Of a stretch of DNA of 64,000 nucleotides, positions 43,477-51,029 are shown piece after piece. The position numbers were made by a program, and so were the translations under genes. Source of the stretch: Curtobacterium pusillum (GTDB taxonomy: Bacteria; Actinomycetota; Actinomycetes; Actinomycetales; Microbacteriaceae); NCBI GenBank assembly GCA_002025645.1, contig CP018783.1:310001-374000 (forward strand), read 5' to 3'. How positions within the stretch are numbered: the first letter of the stretch is position 1; each line of letters opens with the position of its first letter. The notes under the pieces were generated by a model. The model saw nothing but the letters and a program-made list of their open reading frames with translations. It was not told the origin of the DNA and searched no databases.

Positions 43477-44267
43477 GCGTCCGTCTCGCCTTCGTCGTCG
43501 GTGTCGGTGTCGTCGGCCTGGAGGCGCGGGTCGTCCCCGTCGGTCGGGTCGCCTTCCGGCGTGGATGCGCCGGTCGTGGTCGCGTCGTCCTGCGCGGTGG
43601 TCGTCCGCAACCACGTGTCGAGTTCGAGGAGCCGCTCCAAGGGGAGCAGCACCTCGACCACGCTCGCGATCCGGAACCGGTCCGGGTCGGACGTCTTGAT
43701 GAGGACGCGTGCGGTGACCAGGCGTTCGATCGCCTTCGCGACCCGGCCCTCGTCACGCGTGCGGTCGGTGGCGGTCGCTGGGCGGAACCCGGCGACGTGC
43801 CCGAGGATCTCGCTGCGGTCGACGACGACCTGGTCGGGGCCGGGGCGGGTGTCCGCGCGCAGCCGCATCCGCAGGTAGACGAGGACGATGGTCTCCTCGC
43901 GCGTGTACGGGACGTCGCGCAGCAGCGTCGGGAACCCGCGGCGCTGGCTCTCCGACCGGGCCTGACGCTTCCAGGCGACCTCACGGTCGCGGTCCACGTG
44001 CAGCTCGAGGAACAGGTCGTTGAGGCGCGAGCGCAGCTGGTACTCGGCGTCGAGGACGGCCCGCCACTCGTCGGCGTGGGTCCGGGCGCTCACGTACGAG
44101 TTGCGGAGCAGCGCGACGAGCGCGCGGCGCTGACGGTCGTCGAGCCTGCCCTCGTCGCCCTCGAAGAGGGCGAAGCTGCTCTCGTCCCGTTCCTCGTCGT
44201 GCGTGACGGTGGTGGGGTCGTCCTCGGGGACCGTCTCGTCGACCGGTGCCGGCGTCGTGTCGCTCAC
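43473..44267 (-). CDS. jetB: JetB/MksE: DUF4194 protein
   Basis: 264 residues. An acidic N-terminal arm (VDETVPEDDPTTVTHDEERD) leads to the DUF4194 core of winged-helix type (RRALVALLRNSYVSARTHAD, YQLRSRLNDLFLELHVDRDR, LLRDVPYTREETIVLVYLRM), and the last 50 residues are acidic and disordered. This is the KITE-like partner that binds the kleisin JetA. The GTG start overlaps the jetA stop (GTGA), and its own stop overlaps jetC. Confidence 0.92.
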   Translation of the reverse strand: MSDTTPAPVDETVPEDDPTTVTHDEERDESSFALFEGDEGRLDDRQRRALVALLRNSYVSARTHADEWRAVLDAEYQLRSRLNDLFLELHVDRDREVAWKRQARSESQRRGFPTLLRDVPYTREETIVLVYLRMRLRADTRPGPDQVVVDRSEILGHVAGFRPATATDRTRDEGRVAKAIERLVTARVLIKTSDPDRFRIASVVEVLLPLERLLELDTWLRTTTAQDDATTTGASTPEGDPTDGDDPRLQADDTDTDDEGETDA

Positions 44268-45802
44268 CGCGCCTCCTGTGCGTGTTCGTCGTTGGTCGTG
44301 TCGGGGGTGCCGGTGCGGCGGTCGGCGTCGAGCGCGGCCGTCGGCATCCGGAAGGCGACCGGGCTGCCGTCCGGTCGTACCGTGCGGTGCTCGGCGACGT
44401 GTGCGGCGGACTCGAAGTCCTCGTGCCCGGTGAGCAGGTGCGCCAGGCCGAAGAGCTCGACCGGACGGCGCTGCTCGTCGGGCAGGCCGTGGAAGGCGTC
44501 GACGCTCGAGTCGGCCTCGGCGAACCGGAGGGCCGCGCGGAGCTCGGTGAGCAGCGGGCCACCGTGCCGCCGGAGCATCTCGACGTCGAGGTCTTCGAAG
44601 ACGTCGTCGTCGGGTTCCTCGATGGGCGGCGGCACCGACTCGGCGTCCGGGTCGTAGAAGCGCTCCCGGAGGGTGCCGACCTCGGCCGTGGCGGGGAGCA
44701 GCCCGAGTGGTAGGCGATCGCGTGCCGACCCCCCGTCCATCCAGGTCGCGAGCCCGCGGTTGATCGACCGGATGACGGCGTCGAGCTCGCGGTCGCGGAC
44801 GACGTCGTGCGCGACGATCTGGTCGCGGAGCGTCGCCGTGAGCTGCCGACGCTGGGCGAGGACGTCCTCGATGCCCTGGCGGAGGATGCTCACCGTGTTC
44901 CGGAACGCCCGACGCTCGCCGGCACCGAGGGAGTCGGCGAACGGGTGGGCCAGGATCGTCGCGATGTCGTCCCGGAGCCGGAGGAGCAGGGCGTCGTCGC
45001 GGAGGAGCTCGAACGCCCCCTCGAAGGCACGGCCCTCGGGCGTTGCCTCCATGAGGTTGTCGGTGCGGACGAGGTAGTCGTCGAGGATCTCGCCGATCGG
45101 GCGCACCTCTTGCCGGAAGTCCTCGACGATCGAGCGGTGCATCGTGGCCACGGCCTCCTCGACGCGCTTGAAGTCGCTCGGGAGCTGGCGGATGAGGTCC
45201 GAGATGTTCGTGTACCCGTCGCGCATGCGGGCGTCGTCCACGGTGTCGACGTCGCCCTGCTCGAGGCGTTCGCGCTCGGCCTGGAGCTCGGCGATCTGTG
45301 CGTCGATGCGGCGGATCTGCACGTCCGGGTCGGGTTCGGCGCGGGCGGCCCACCGGTGCACGGCGTCGACGATCATCGCCAGGCGGCTCTCGCTGATCAG
45401 TGCCCGGTCGGAGGACAGGGCGTCGACGAGGGACAGGGCCTCGAGCGCGTGGCTCGTGAGGGAGTACTGCTCGTCGCCGTCGGGGGAGTTCGACCGGACG
45501 AGCCACTGCGCCGCGACCCATTCCCGACAGAGCGCGCGGCCGTTCGGACGGGCGTCCTGGTCCTGTTGTTCGCCCGCGGTCTGTTCGCTCGCGGGCACGC
45601 GCGCCCCGGTGGCCTGCAGCCGGGCGACGTGCTCCTCGACCTGCAGGTGCATGCGGTCGGCCGGGACGTACTGGACGTCGCGGTCGAACACCGTGCGGAA
45701 CACCGCGAGGACGGTGGCACTGGTCGGGCGGGACATGAGCCGCAGGGTCGGACGGTCGAGGACCGCCCGGACGCGGGCGAACTCGAGGTCGACGTCGGTC
45801 AT
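44264..45802 (-). CDS. jetA: JetA/MksF: DUF3375 kleisin-like protein
   Basis: 512 residues. DUF3375 features: VRAVLDRPTLRLMSRPTSAT at the start, YSLTSHALEALSLVDALSSD, ERALI-type helices, the coiled-coil IQIRRIDAQIAELQAERERL region, and SIVEDFRQEVRPIGEILDDY. It acts as the kleisin that closes the JetC ring. First gene of the leftward operon; the ATG follows AAGGGG. A tRNA-Val terminator lies directly upstream, so jetABC must have its own promoter within 45803-45844. Confidence 0.93.
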   Translation of the reverse strand: MTDVDLEFARVRAVLDRPTLRLMSRPTSATVLAVFRTVFDRDVQYVPADRMHLQVEEHVARLQATGARVPASEQTAGEQQDQDARPNGRALCREWVAAQWLVRSNSPDGDEQYSLTSHALEALSLVDALSSDRALISESRLAMIVDAVHRWAARAEPDPDVQIRRIDAQIAELQAERERLEQGDVDTVDDARMRDGYTNISDLIRQLPSDFKRVEEAVATMHRSIVEDFRQEVRPIGEILDDYLVRTDNLMEATPEGRAFEGAFELLRDDALLLRLRDDIATILAHPFADSLGAGERRAFRNTVSILRQGIEDVLAQRRQLTATLRDQIVAHDVVRDRELDAVIRSINRGLATWMDGGSARDRLPLGLLPATAEVGTLRERFYDPDAESVPPPIEEPDDDVFEDLDVEMLRRHGGPLLTELRAALRFAEADSSVDAFHGLPDEQRRPVELFGLAHLLTGHEDFESAAHVAEHRTVRPDGSPVAFRMPTAALDADRRTGTPDTTNDEHAQEAR

Positions 45803-45844
45803 GTGCCCCTTCGTCCGGGTCGGGTCGGTTGCGTGCGGAGATGA

Positions 45845-45876
45845 CAAGAGCCCGACGCTGTCGCGTCGGGCTCTTG
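45845..45876. terminator. Terminator of minus-strand tRNA-Val
   Basis: A 14-base perfect stem CAAGAGCCCGACGC with TGTC loop, 9 bases past the 3' end of the minus-strand tRNA-Val and 43 bases before jetA. Confidence 0.8.
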
Positions 45877-45884
45877 GTGAAGGG

Positions 45885-45957
45885 TGGGCGATACCAGACT
45901 CGAACTGATGACCTCTTCGGTGTGAACGAAGCGCGCTACCAACTGCGCCAATCGCCC
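45885..45957 (-). tRNA. tRNA-Val (anticodon CAC)
   Basis: 73 bases forming a complete cloverleaf. Acceptor GGGCGAT pairs with ATCGCCC, the D-loop is GGCGCAGTTGGTAGCGC, and the anticodon stem CTTCG/CGAAG encloses loop TTCACAC. The T-loop is GTTCGAG. The 3' CCA is not encoded (CCC follows the discriminator). Confidence 0.95.
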
Positions 45958-46109
45958 CCTGCACTGTTCGTGCGGATCGATACTAGCGGATGCCGCGGGC
46001 TCTGCCGAACACGGCGTGCGTCCCGGGTGTGGCGAGTGGGAGATGGGCTCGTTCGAACCGCCCCGATCCGCATGAACACGGGGGACACGCCCGGTGAACG
46101 AGAATGATT

Positions 46110-46137
46110 TTGGTGGAAGCCACCTGGTTCGTATAGA
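46110..46137 (+). promoter_or_regulatory. Promoter of the tRNA cluster
   Basis: TTGGTG, 16 bases, TATAGA: a good housekeeping-type promoter 37 bases before tRNA-Gly and the best -10 match in the neighbourhood. Confidence 0.55.
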
Positions 46138-46173
46138 GTTTACGTCGTCGCCGCGACAGCGGGTCAGACAAAT

Positions 46174-46245
46174 GCGGATGTGGCGCAGTGGTAGCGCATC
46201 ACCTTGCCAAGGTGAGGGTCGCGAGTTCGAATCTCGTCATCCGCT
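46174..46245 (+). tRNA. tRNA-Gly (anticodon GCC)
   Basis: 72 bases. Acceptor GCGGATG pairs with CATCCGC; anticodon stem TCACC/GGTGA with loop TTGCCAA; T-loop TTCGAAT. CCA not encoded. Identical base for base to the tRNA at 63457. Confidence 0.96.
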
Positions 46246-46327
46246 CGAGTGTGGTTCTCTCCGGAGGACCACGACTCACCAGAGGGTATCCCACCGTTCG
46301 GGTACTCACGGAGACGTGAACCTCGAT

Positions 46328-46401
46328 GGTGGGGTGGCCGAGAGGCTAGGCAGCGGCCTGCAAAGCCGTCCACGCGGGTTCGAATCCCGTCCCCACCTCC
46401 A
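46328..46401 (+). tRNA. tRNA-Cys (anticodon GCA)
   Basis: 74 bases including an encoded CCA. Acceptor GGTGGGG/CCCCACC; anticodon stem GCGGC/GCCGT with loop CTGCAAA; T-loop TTCGAAT. Confidence 0.95.
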
Positions 46402-46425
46402 GACTTCGTTTCGGCGGAGACTTCT

Positions 46426-46500
46426 GGGCGATTGGCGCAGCGGTAGCGCGCTTCCCTGACACGGAAGAGGTCACTGGTTCGATCCCAGTATCGCCCACCA
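46426..46500 (+). tRNA. tRNA-Val (anticodon GAC)
   Basis: 75 bases including an encoded CCA. Acceptor GGGCGAT/ATCGCCC; anticodon stem CTTCC/GGAAG with loop CTGACAC. Last tRNA of the cluster and closely related to the tRNA-Val(CAC) 470 bases away on the other strand. Confidence 0.95.
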
Positions 46501-46506
46501 CCACCA

Positions 46507-46547
46507 GAAAGCCCCCGGCAGGACCACAGGTCCTGCCGGGGGCTTTC
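46507..46547 (+). terminator. Terminator of the tRNA cluster
   Basis: Perfect 19-base stem GAAAGCCCCCGGCAGGACC with a three-base ACA loop, followed by TTCG; 6 bases after tRNA-Val. Confidence 0.85.
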
Positions 46548-46668
46548 TTCGTTCCGGTTATCGCGTCGTCCCCGGTGCCGTGCTCCGTTGAGACCCGTCG
46601 TCGGCAGTGATCCGCCGGTCTGCCGCACGCCCTGGTCCCGGCCCCCTCGCGACGACTTTCCGCAGAAG

Positions 46669-46698
46669 GTTGACGTGTCAACAACATGCGCGTACGGT
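46669..46698 (+). promoter_or_regulatory. Promoter with overlapping palindrome, F420/NADP oxidoreductase gene
   Basis: TTGACG, 17 bases, TACGGT, 38 bases before the ATG. The -35 box lies in a perfect inverted repeat GTTGAC-GT-GTCAAC (46669-46682), a likely repressor site of the MarR or HxlR size class. The regulator is unknown. Confidence 0.55.
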
Positions 46699-46735
46699 CA
46701 TTGCTTGTAGAAACAACCAACCGGAAGAAGGAATC

Positions 46736-47311
46736 ATGAGCACCGTCAGCATCGTCGGTACCGGCAACATGGGCTCCGCACTCGCCGCACTCTTCGAGCG
46801 CAGCGGCGCCACCGTCCAGACCATCGCCCACAGTGACTTCGGCACCGCCACCATCGAGGGCGACGTCGTCGTGCTCGCCGTGCCGTACCCGGCCCTGGCC
46901 GAGATCGCGGCGTCGGGGCGCGAGCGTCTCGCCGGAAAGACCGTCGTCGACATCACCAACCCGGTCGACTTCAGCGACTTCACGCCCGTCGCGATCGATG
47001 CCGGCAACGCCGCGACCGAGCTCGCCGCCCTGCTGCAGAACTCGCACGTCCTCAAGGCCTTCAACACCAACTTCGCGGCCACCCTGACCGCGGGTGCCGT
47101 CGGGGACGCCCCGCTCACGGTGCTCGTCGCCGGTGACGCAGCCGAGGCGAAGCAGACCTTCGTCGAGCTGGTCTCCGCGAGCGGTGCCCAGGTCCTCGAC
47201 GCCGGTGCCCTGAGCCGCGCCACGCAGCTCGAGGCCGTCGGCTACCTGCAGATGGGCCTCGCCATCGGCGAGCAGATCGCGTGGACCGGCGGCTTCACCG
47301 CGGTCCGCTGA
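46736..47311 (+). CDS. NADPH-dependent F420 reductase-like protein (COG2085)
   Basis: 191 residues. The dinucleotide-binding motif VSIVGTGNMGSALAALFERS is followed by VVVLAVPYPALAEI, TVVDITNPVDFSDF and HVLKAFNTNFAATL, the pattern of the F420:NADP oxidoreductase/short nucleotide reductase family. It may reduce coenzyme F420 or act on NADP alone; the F420-binding residues cannot be confirmed by eye. AGAAGGA site upstream. An F420-type LLM oxidoreductase follows, which fits an F420 supply role. Confidence 0.85.
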   Translation: MSTVSIVGTGNMGSALAALFERSGATVQTIAHSDFGTATIEGDVVVLAVPYPALAEIAASGRERLAGKTVVDITNPVDFSDFTPVAIDAGNAATELAALLQNSHVLKAFNTNFAATLTAGAVGDAPLTVLVAGDAAEAKQTFVELVSASGAQVLDAGALSRATQLEAVGYLQMGLAIGEQIAWTGGFTAVR

Positions 47312-47325
47312 CGCGACCCCCTTCC

Positions 47326-47367
47326 GGACGGGAGGCACGGTGCACGCCCGCACCGCGCCTCCCGTCC
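47326..47367. terminator. Hairpin of the GGAGGC palindrome family
   Basis: 18-base arms GGACGGGAGGCACGGTGC and its complement with one A/C mismatch, loop ACGCCC. The arms equal those of the 42-base palindrome at 18623 apart from that base. Lies 15 bases past the F420/NADP oxidoreductase stop. Confidence 0.75.
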
Positions 47368-47398
47368 GCACTGTCCGCACTGTCCAGGAGAGGCGACC

Positions 47399-48463
47399 AT
47401 GTCCGGAGAACGGTTCGAGTTCGGGATCTTCACGTTCGGTGAGCGGACGCGCCGCGCCGACGGCTCCGCCGTCGCGCCGCGCGAGCGTCTCGAGGAGGTG
47501 TTGCGGTGGGCGAGGACGGCCGACCAGGCCGGCCTCGACGTCGTGGGGGTGGGGGAGCACCACCGCTCCGACTTCGCGATCTCGTCGCCTCCGGTGGTCC
47601 TCGCCGCGATCGCCCGCGAGACCGCTCGCGTGCAGTTGACGAGCACGGTCACGGTGCTGTCGAGCGCCGACCCGGTCCGGGTGTTCGAGGACTTCGCCAC
47701 CGTCGACCTGCTGTCCGACGGCCGTGCCGAGATCACCGCGGGCCGCGGGGCGTACCTGGAGTCCTTCCCGCTCTTCGGACTCGATCTCGAGCGGTACGAC
47801 GAGTACTTCGAGGACCGGCTCGACCTGTTGTTGGCGCTCCGGCGGGACGAGGACGTCACCTGGTCGGGAACCACGCGAGCGCCACTCGACCGCGCACCGG
47901 TGCACCCCCGACCCGTCGGCGGTCTGCCGGTGTGGGTGGCGGTGGGCGGGACGCCGCAGTCGGTGGTCCGATCCGGTCGACTGGGGTTGCCCACTTACCT
48001 GGCCGTCCTGGGTGCGCCCGACCGGTTCGCGCCGCTCGCCGAGTTGTACCGACGGTCCGCCGCGGGCTCCGGTCCCGCAGTACTCGCGTCCGCACGTCTG
48101 GGTGTCACGAGTCACTTCCACGCCGCCCCGACGTCGCAGGGGGCTCGGGACGAGTTCCACGAGCCGTACGCCGGGTACATCGGGCAGAGCATGCCGCGCG
48201 TCGGGCGCCTCGACCGGCCGGCGTTCGATGCGTGGGCCGGTCCGCGCGGCGCGCTCGTGGTGGGAAGCCCCGCGGAGATCGTCGACAAGATCTTGTGGGA
48301 GCACGAGGTCCTCGGGCACGACCGCTTCCTCGCGCAGGTGGGACTCGGATCGGTCGCGCAGGACGCCACGCTCCGGTCGATCGAGTTGCTCGCGACCGAG
48401 GTCGCTCCGGCGGTCCGAGCAGCACTGCGACACGACGGTGCGACGTCGGCGGTGCGTGGCTGA
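47399..48463 (+). CDS. LLM-class flavin-dependent oxidoreductase
   Basis: 354 residues, TIM-barrel luciferase-like monooxygenase. Typical segments are FEFGIFTFGERTRRADGSAV, GLDVVGVGEHHRSDFAISSP, ARVQLTSTVTVLSSADPVRV, FEDFATVDLLSDGRAEITAG and GSPAEIVDKILWEHEVLGHD. Members use FMN or F420 to oxidise or reduce varied substrates; the substrate here is unknown. AGGAGAGG precedes the ATG. Transcription may come from the promoter at 46669 by reading through the hairpin at 47326. Confidence 0.9.
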   Translation: MSGERFEFGIFTFGERTRRADGSAVAPRERLEEVLRWARTADQAGLDVVGVGEHHRSDFAISSPPVVLAAIARETARVQLTSTVTVLSSADPVRVFEDFATVDLLSDGRAEITAGRGAYLESFPLFGLDLERYDEYFEDRLDLLLALRRDEDVTWSGTTRAPLDRAPVHPRPVGGLPVWVAVGGTPQSVVRSGRLGLPTYLAVLGAPDRFAPLAELYRRSAAGSGPAVLASARLGVTSHFHAAPTSQGARDEFHEPYAGYIGQSMPRVGRLDRPAFDAWAGPRGALVVGSPAEIVDKILWEHEVLGHDRFLAQVGLGSVAQDATLRSIELLATEVAPAVRAALRHDGATSAVRG

Positions 48464-48494
48464 TCGGAGCCGCGACCCTGGATCCCGACTCAGG

Positions 48495-48522
48495 AGGCTC
48501 CGCACCGTCCAGTGCGGAGCCT
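48495..48522. terminator. Terminator hairpin between convergent genes
   Basis: 11-base perfect stem AGGCTCCGCAC with six-base loop, 31 bases past the LLM stop and 28 from the DUF2798-like stop. Confidence 0.7.
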
Positions 48523-48550
48523 GCTGAGCATCCGTCGTGGGTGCGCGCCC

Positions 48551-48826
48551 TCAGTGCCGCGAGAAGACGCGACGGGTGAGCACGAGGAGGCGTGGGACCA
48601 GGACGTACACCGCCAGTGGCACGACGACCGCGGTCAGGACGAACGCTCGCGCCGGGATGGGCCACGACGGGATGACCAACGACTCGACGAACATGCCGAG
48701 CATCGCCATCGGGAAGATCGAGATCCACGTCACGAGCGCCCGGAAGTGCACCGATGCGAGCCCGGGCGCTGCTGGATGGTGGTGGTTGGTTTCGTCTGCG
48801 GCGAGTGCCAGTCCGTCGTGCTCCAT
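48551..48826 (-). CDS. DUF2798-like two-helix membrane protein
   Basis: 91 residues. Two hydrophobic helices (VTWISIFPMAMLGMFVESLV and ARAFVLTAVVVPLAVYVLVP) with the FPMAMLGMFVESLVIP motif of DUF2798. Function unknown. The His-rich N-terminal arm (DETNHHHPAA) is unusual. The ribosome site GGAAGA overlaps the palindrome at 48837, so repressor binding there would also cover the leader. It lies 86 bases downstream of the alcohol dehydrogenase on the same strand. Confidence 0.72.
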   Translation of the reverse strand: MEHDGLALAADETNHHHPAAPGLASVHFRALVTWISIFPMAMLGMFVESLVIPSWPIPARAFVLTAVVVPLAVYVLVPRLLVLTRRVFSRH

Positions 48827-48836
48827 CCCATGATTC

Positions 48837-48846
48837 TTCCACGGAA
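48837..48846. promoter_or_regulatory. TTCC-GGAA palindrome before DUF2798-like gene
   Basis: TTCCACGGAA, a perfect TTCC-N2-GGAA palindrome, identical on the opposite strand to the site at 50078 (TTCCGTGGAA). Possible site of the MarR regulator at 56837; inferred. Confidence 0.4.
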
Positions 48847-48912
48847 TGCTCTTTTGCACGGACGCGACGAAGCGCCCCGCCCGACCTGGACGAGGCGCCT
48901 CGGAGTGTTCGA

Positions 48913-50019
48913 TCAGCGGAAGACGACGACCGGCTTGATGACGCTGCCGTTCCGCGAGTCCTCGAACCCGTCGTTGATGTGCTCGAGGTCGTACTCGCCG
49001 ATGAGCTTCTCGAACGGGAACTTGCCCTCGCGCCACAGGTCGATCAGGTGGGGGATGAAGACCTGCGGCACCGAGCTACCCTGCACGACCGTTTTGAAGG
49101 TCCACCCCTTGACCAGCGAGCTGCCGATCTCGAAGTTCACCTCGGTGCCGGGCTTCGCAGCACCCACCAGGGCGAGCGTTCCACGGACGCCCAGTGCCTC
49201 GGACGCAGTGCGCAGGATCTCGCCGCGCGCGGTCGTGTCGACGGCGAAGTCGACACCGCGACCGTCGGTGATCTCAGTGATGCGGGCGGCGACGTCCTCG
49301 GTCTTCGAGTTGATCGTGTGGGTCGCGCCGAGCTCCTTCGTCATCTCGAGTCGGGAGTCGACGATGTCGACCGCGATGATCGTGGTGCACCCGGCGACGC
49401 CGGCCGCCATGACCGCTGCGCTGCCGACGGCCCCGGTGCCGAACACGATGATGCTGCTGCCCGCCGGCGGCTGCAGCTCGTTGAGGACCGTCCCGGCTCC
49501 GGTGTTGAGTCCGCACCCGAGCGGCCCGAGGTGCTCGAGCGGGACGTCGCTGTCGACCTTGATCACGCTCTCCTCGACCACGTTCGCGTAGGTGGCGAAG
49601 GCGGACTGCCCGAAGAAGTGCGAGGAGATGACCTCGCCGTCCTTCGACAGCGAGGTGCTCCCGTCCCGGCGGCGGCCGCCGAAGTCCTCGGCGAAGAGGT
49701 TCTCGCAGTACGCCATCTCGCCGGACCGGCAGCGACGGCAGTACCCGCAGTAGGCGGCACCGAGCACGACGTGGTCGCCGGGGACGACGCTGCGGACGGC
49801 GTACCCGACCTCCTCGACGACGCCGGCGCCCTCGTGGCCGAGCACTGCGGGGAGCGGCGTCGGGTAGACGCCGTCGCGCACGATCGCGTCGGTGTGGCAC
49901 ACGCCCACGGAGACCATCCGGACGCGGACCTCGTTGGGCTTCAGGTCGTCCAGTTCGAGCTGTTCGACGGAGAGAGGTTCGCCGTGCTCGCGGGCAACGG
50001 CGGCGGTGATCTGCATCAT
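48913..50019 (-). CDS. Zinc-dependent alcohol dehydrogenase (aryl-alcohol type)
   Basis: 368 residues, medium-chain dehydrogenase. Catalytic zinc ligands lie in VGVCHTDAIVRDG and GHEGAGVVEEVG. The structural zinc loop has four Cys (AAYCGYCRRCRSGEMAYCEN). The cofactor motif is IIVFGTGAVGSAAV, and the following Asp (AVDIVDSR) indicates NAD. It resembles aryl/benzyl-alcohol and formaldehyde-type dehydrogenases; exact substrate open. Two adjacent ATG codons; GAAAGGGAAG lies upstream. A TTCCGTGGAA palindrome lies 59 bases upstream. Confidence 0.93.
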   Translation of the reverse strand: MMQITAAVAREHGEPLSVEQLELDDLKPNEVRVRMVSVGVCHTDAIVRDGVYPTPLPAVLGHEGAGVVEEVGYAVRSVVPGDHVVLGAAYCGYCRRCRSGEMAYCENLFAEDFGGRRRDGSTSLSKDGEVISSHFFGQSAFATYANVVEESVIKVDSDVPLEHLGPLGCGLNTGAGTVLNELQPPAGSSIIVFGTGAVGSAAVMAAGVAGCTTIIAVDIVDSRLEMTKELGATHTINSKTEDVAARITEITDGRGVDFAVDTTARGEILRTASEALGVRGTLALVGAAKPGTEVNFEIGSSLVKGWTFKTVVQGSSVPQVFIPHLIDLWREGKFPFEKLIGEYDLEHINDGFEDSRNGSVIKPVVVFR

Positions 50020-50077
50020 TGGGCTTCCCTTTCGACTCCACGTCGGCGTCAGTCGTCGGCGTCATCCGTGAAGAATC

Positions 50078-50087
50078 TTCCGTGGAA
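50078..50087. promoter_or_regulatory. TTCC-GGAA palindrome before alcohol dehydrogenase
   Basis: TTCCGTGGAA, 59 bases upstream of the ATG, followed on the minus strand by GATTCTTC, also seen next to the site at 48837. TAACAT seven bases away on the minus strand may be the -10 box, which would put the site at the transcription start. Confidence 0.4.
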
Positions 50088-50120
50088 CCATGTTACGCCA
50101 GATGAAGTCGGTCGTGTGGA

Positions 50121-51029
50121 TCATTCGCCGGCGTGCGTCCGCAACCAGGCCTTCGCGATCACAGCAGCGCTCTGCTCGTCGTCGACGCTGTCGCGGTTCA
50201 GGGCGACGAGGCCCGATGGTGTGAGTGCGCGGTCGATCCGCTCGATCGAGCGTCGAGCCCTCTCGGGGACGCGGTCCGACACGATCGGTACGACGTTCGA
50301 CGCGGTCATCAGCGACTTCGGGTCGTCGAGCATGACGAGGTCGTTGTCGGCGATGGCCGGGTCTGCCGAGTACATGACGGCGAGCTGCACGGATCCGTCC
50401 CGCAGCGCCTTCACGGTCAGCGGACCGCCCCCGTCCTCGATCGGCGTGAAGCGGACGGTCGTGCCGTAGGTCTTCTCGAGGCCTGCGGGACCGTTCGGTC
50501 GGTCCTCGCCCTCGCTCGCTCCGCCGAGCGTGATCGGCGTGTCCACCGAGGCGAGGTCGGCCAGACTGTGCACGTCATTCCGGTCGGCGAACGCCCGGGT
50601 GACGACGTAGACGTCCTCGTCGGTCGCGCTCGACTGGGGGAGCACCTCCACGCCGTCGGGTGCCGCCTGCTCCAGGGCGCGGTGCACCGCCGTCGCGGAA
50701 CGCGCGGTGGCGTCGGCGTCCCAGTACTGCAGGAGCGGTCCGCTGTACTCCGGGAAGAGGTCGATCCTGCCGGCCTCGACGTCCGGCATGTACGTCTCCC
50801 GTTGTCCGATCCGGAACTGCCGGTCGACGTCGAATCCGTCGCGTTCGAGGGCCTGCGCGTAGATCTCGGCGATGATCTCGTTCGAGTAGTAGTCCTGCGA
50901 GCCGACGACGATGCGAGCGCCGTCGCTGCGGTCGCTGTCACCGCTCAGGGACGACGACGACGAGCAGCCGGTCAGGGCGAGGCCGGCGACGACGAGTGCC
51001 GAGATGCCGATGACGTGGGGGATCTTCAT
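50121..51029 (-). CDS. Osmoprotectant-type ABC transporter, substrate-binding lipoprotein
   Basis: 302 residues. A lipoprotein signal peptide ends in the lipobox LTGC (about 19-22), with a Ser-rich linker. The OpuC/OsmF-type binding domain follows (ARIVVGSQDYYSNEIIAEIY, GRIDLFPEYSGPLLQYW, NDLVMLDDPKSLMTASNVVP). Ligand probably a betaine, choline or related quaternary amine, but aromatic cage residues cannot be assigned by eye. Last gene of a five-gene operon starting at 54201; its ATG overlaps the permease stop. Confidence 0.9.
   Translation of the reverse strand: MKIPHVIGISALVVAGLALTGCSSSSSLSGDSDRSDGARIVVGSQDYYSNEIIAEIYAQALERDGFDVDRQFRIGQRETYMPDVEAGRIDLFPEYSGPLLQYWDADATARSATAVHRALEQAAPDGVEVLPQSSATDEDVYVVTRAFADRNDVHSLADLASVDTPITLGGASEGEDRPNGPAGLEKTYGTTVRFTPIEDGGGPLTVKALRDGSVQLAVMYSADPAIADNDLVMLDDPKSLMTASNVVPIVSDRVPERARRSIERIDRALTPSGLVALNRDSVDDEQSAAVIAKAWLRTHAGE

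Noticed and set aside
39844..43878. Plus-strand open frame of 1344 codons opposite jetC
   Set aside because: Low-complexity Arg/Glu/Val translation without domains; the minus strand has a full SMC ATPase with all motifs.
45958..46173. Possible gene in the spacer between the two tRNA groups
   Set aside because: Frames here have poor codon structure and read through tRNA sequence; only a promoter is supported.
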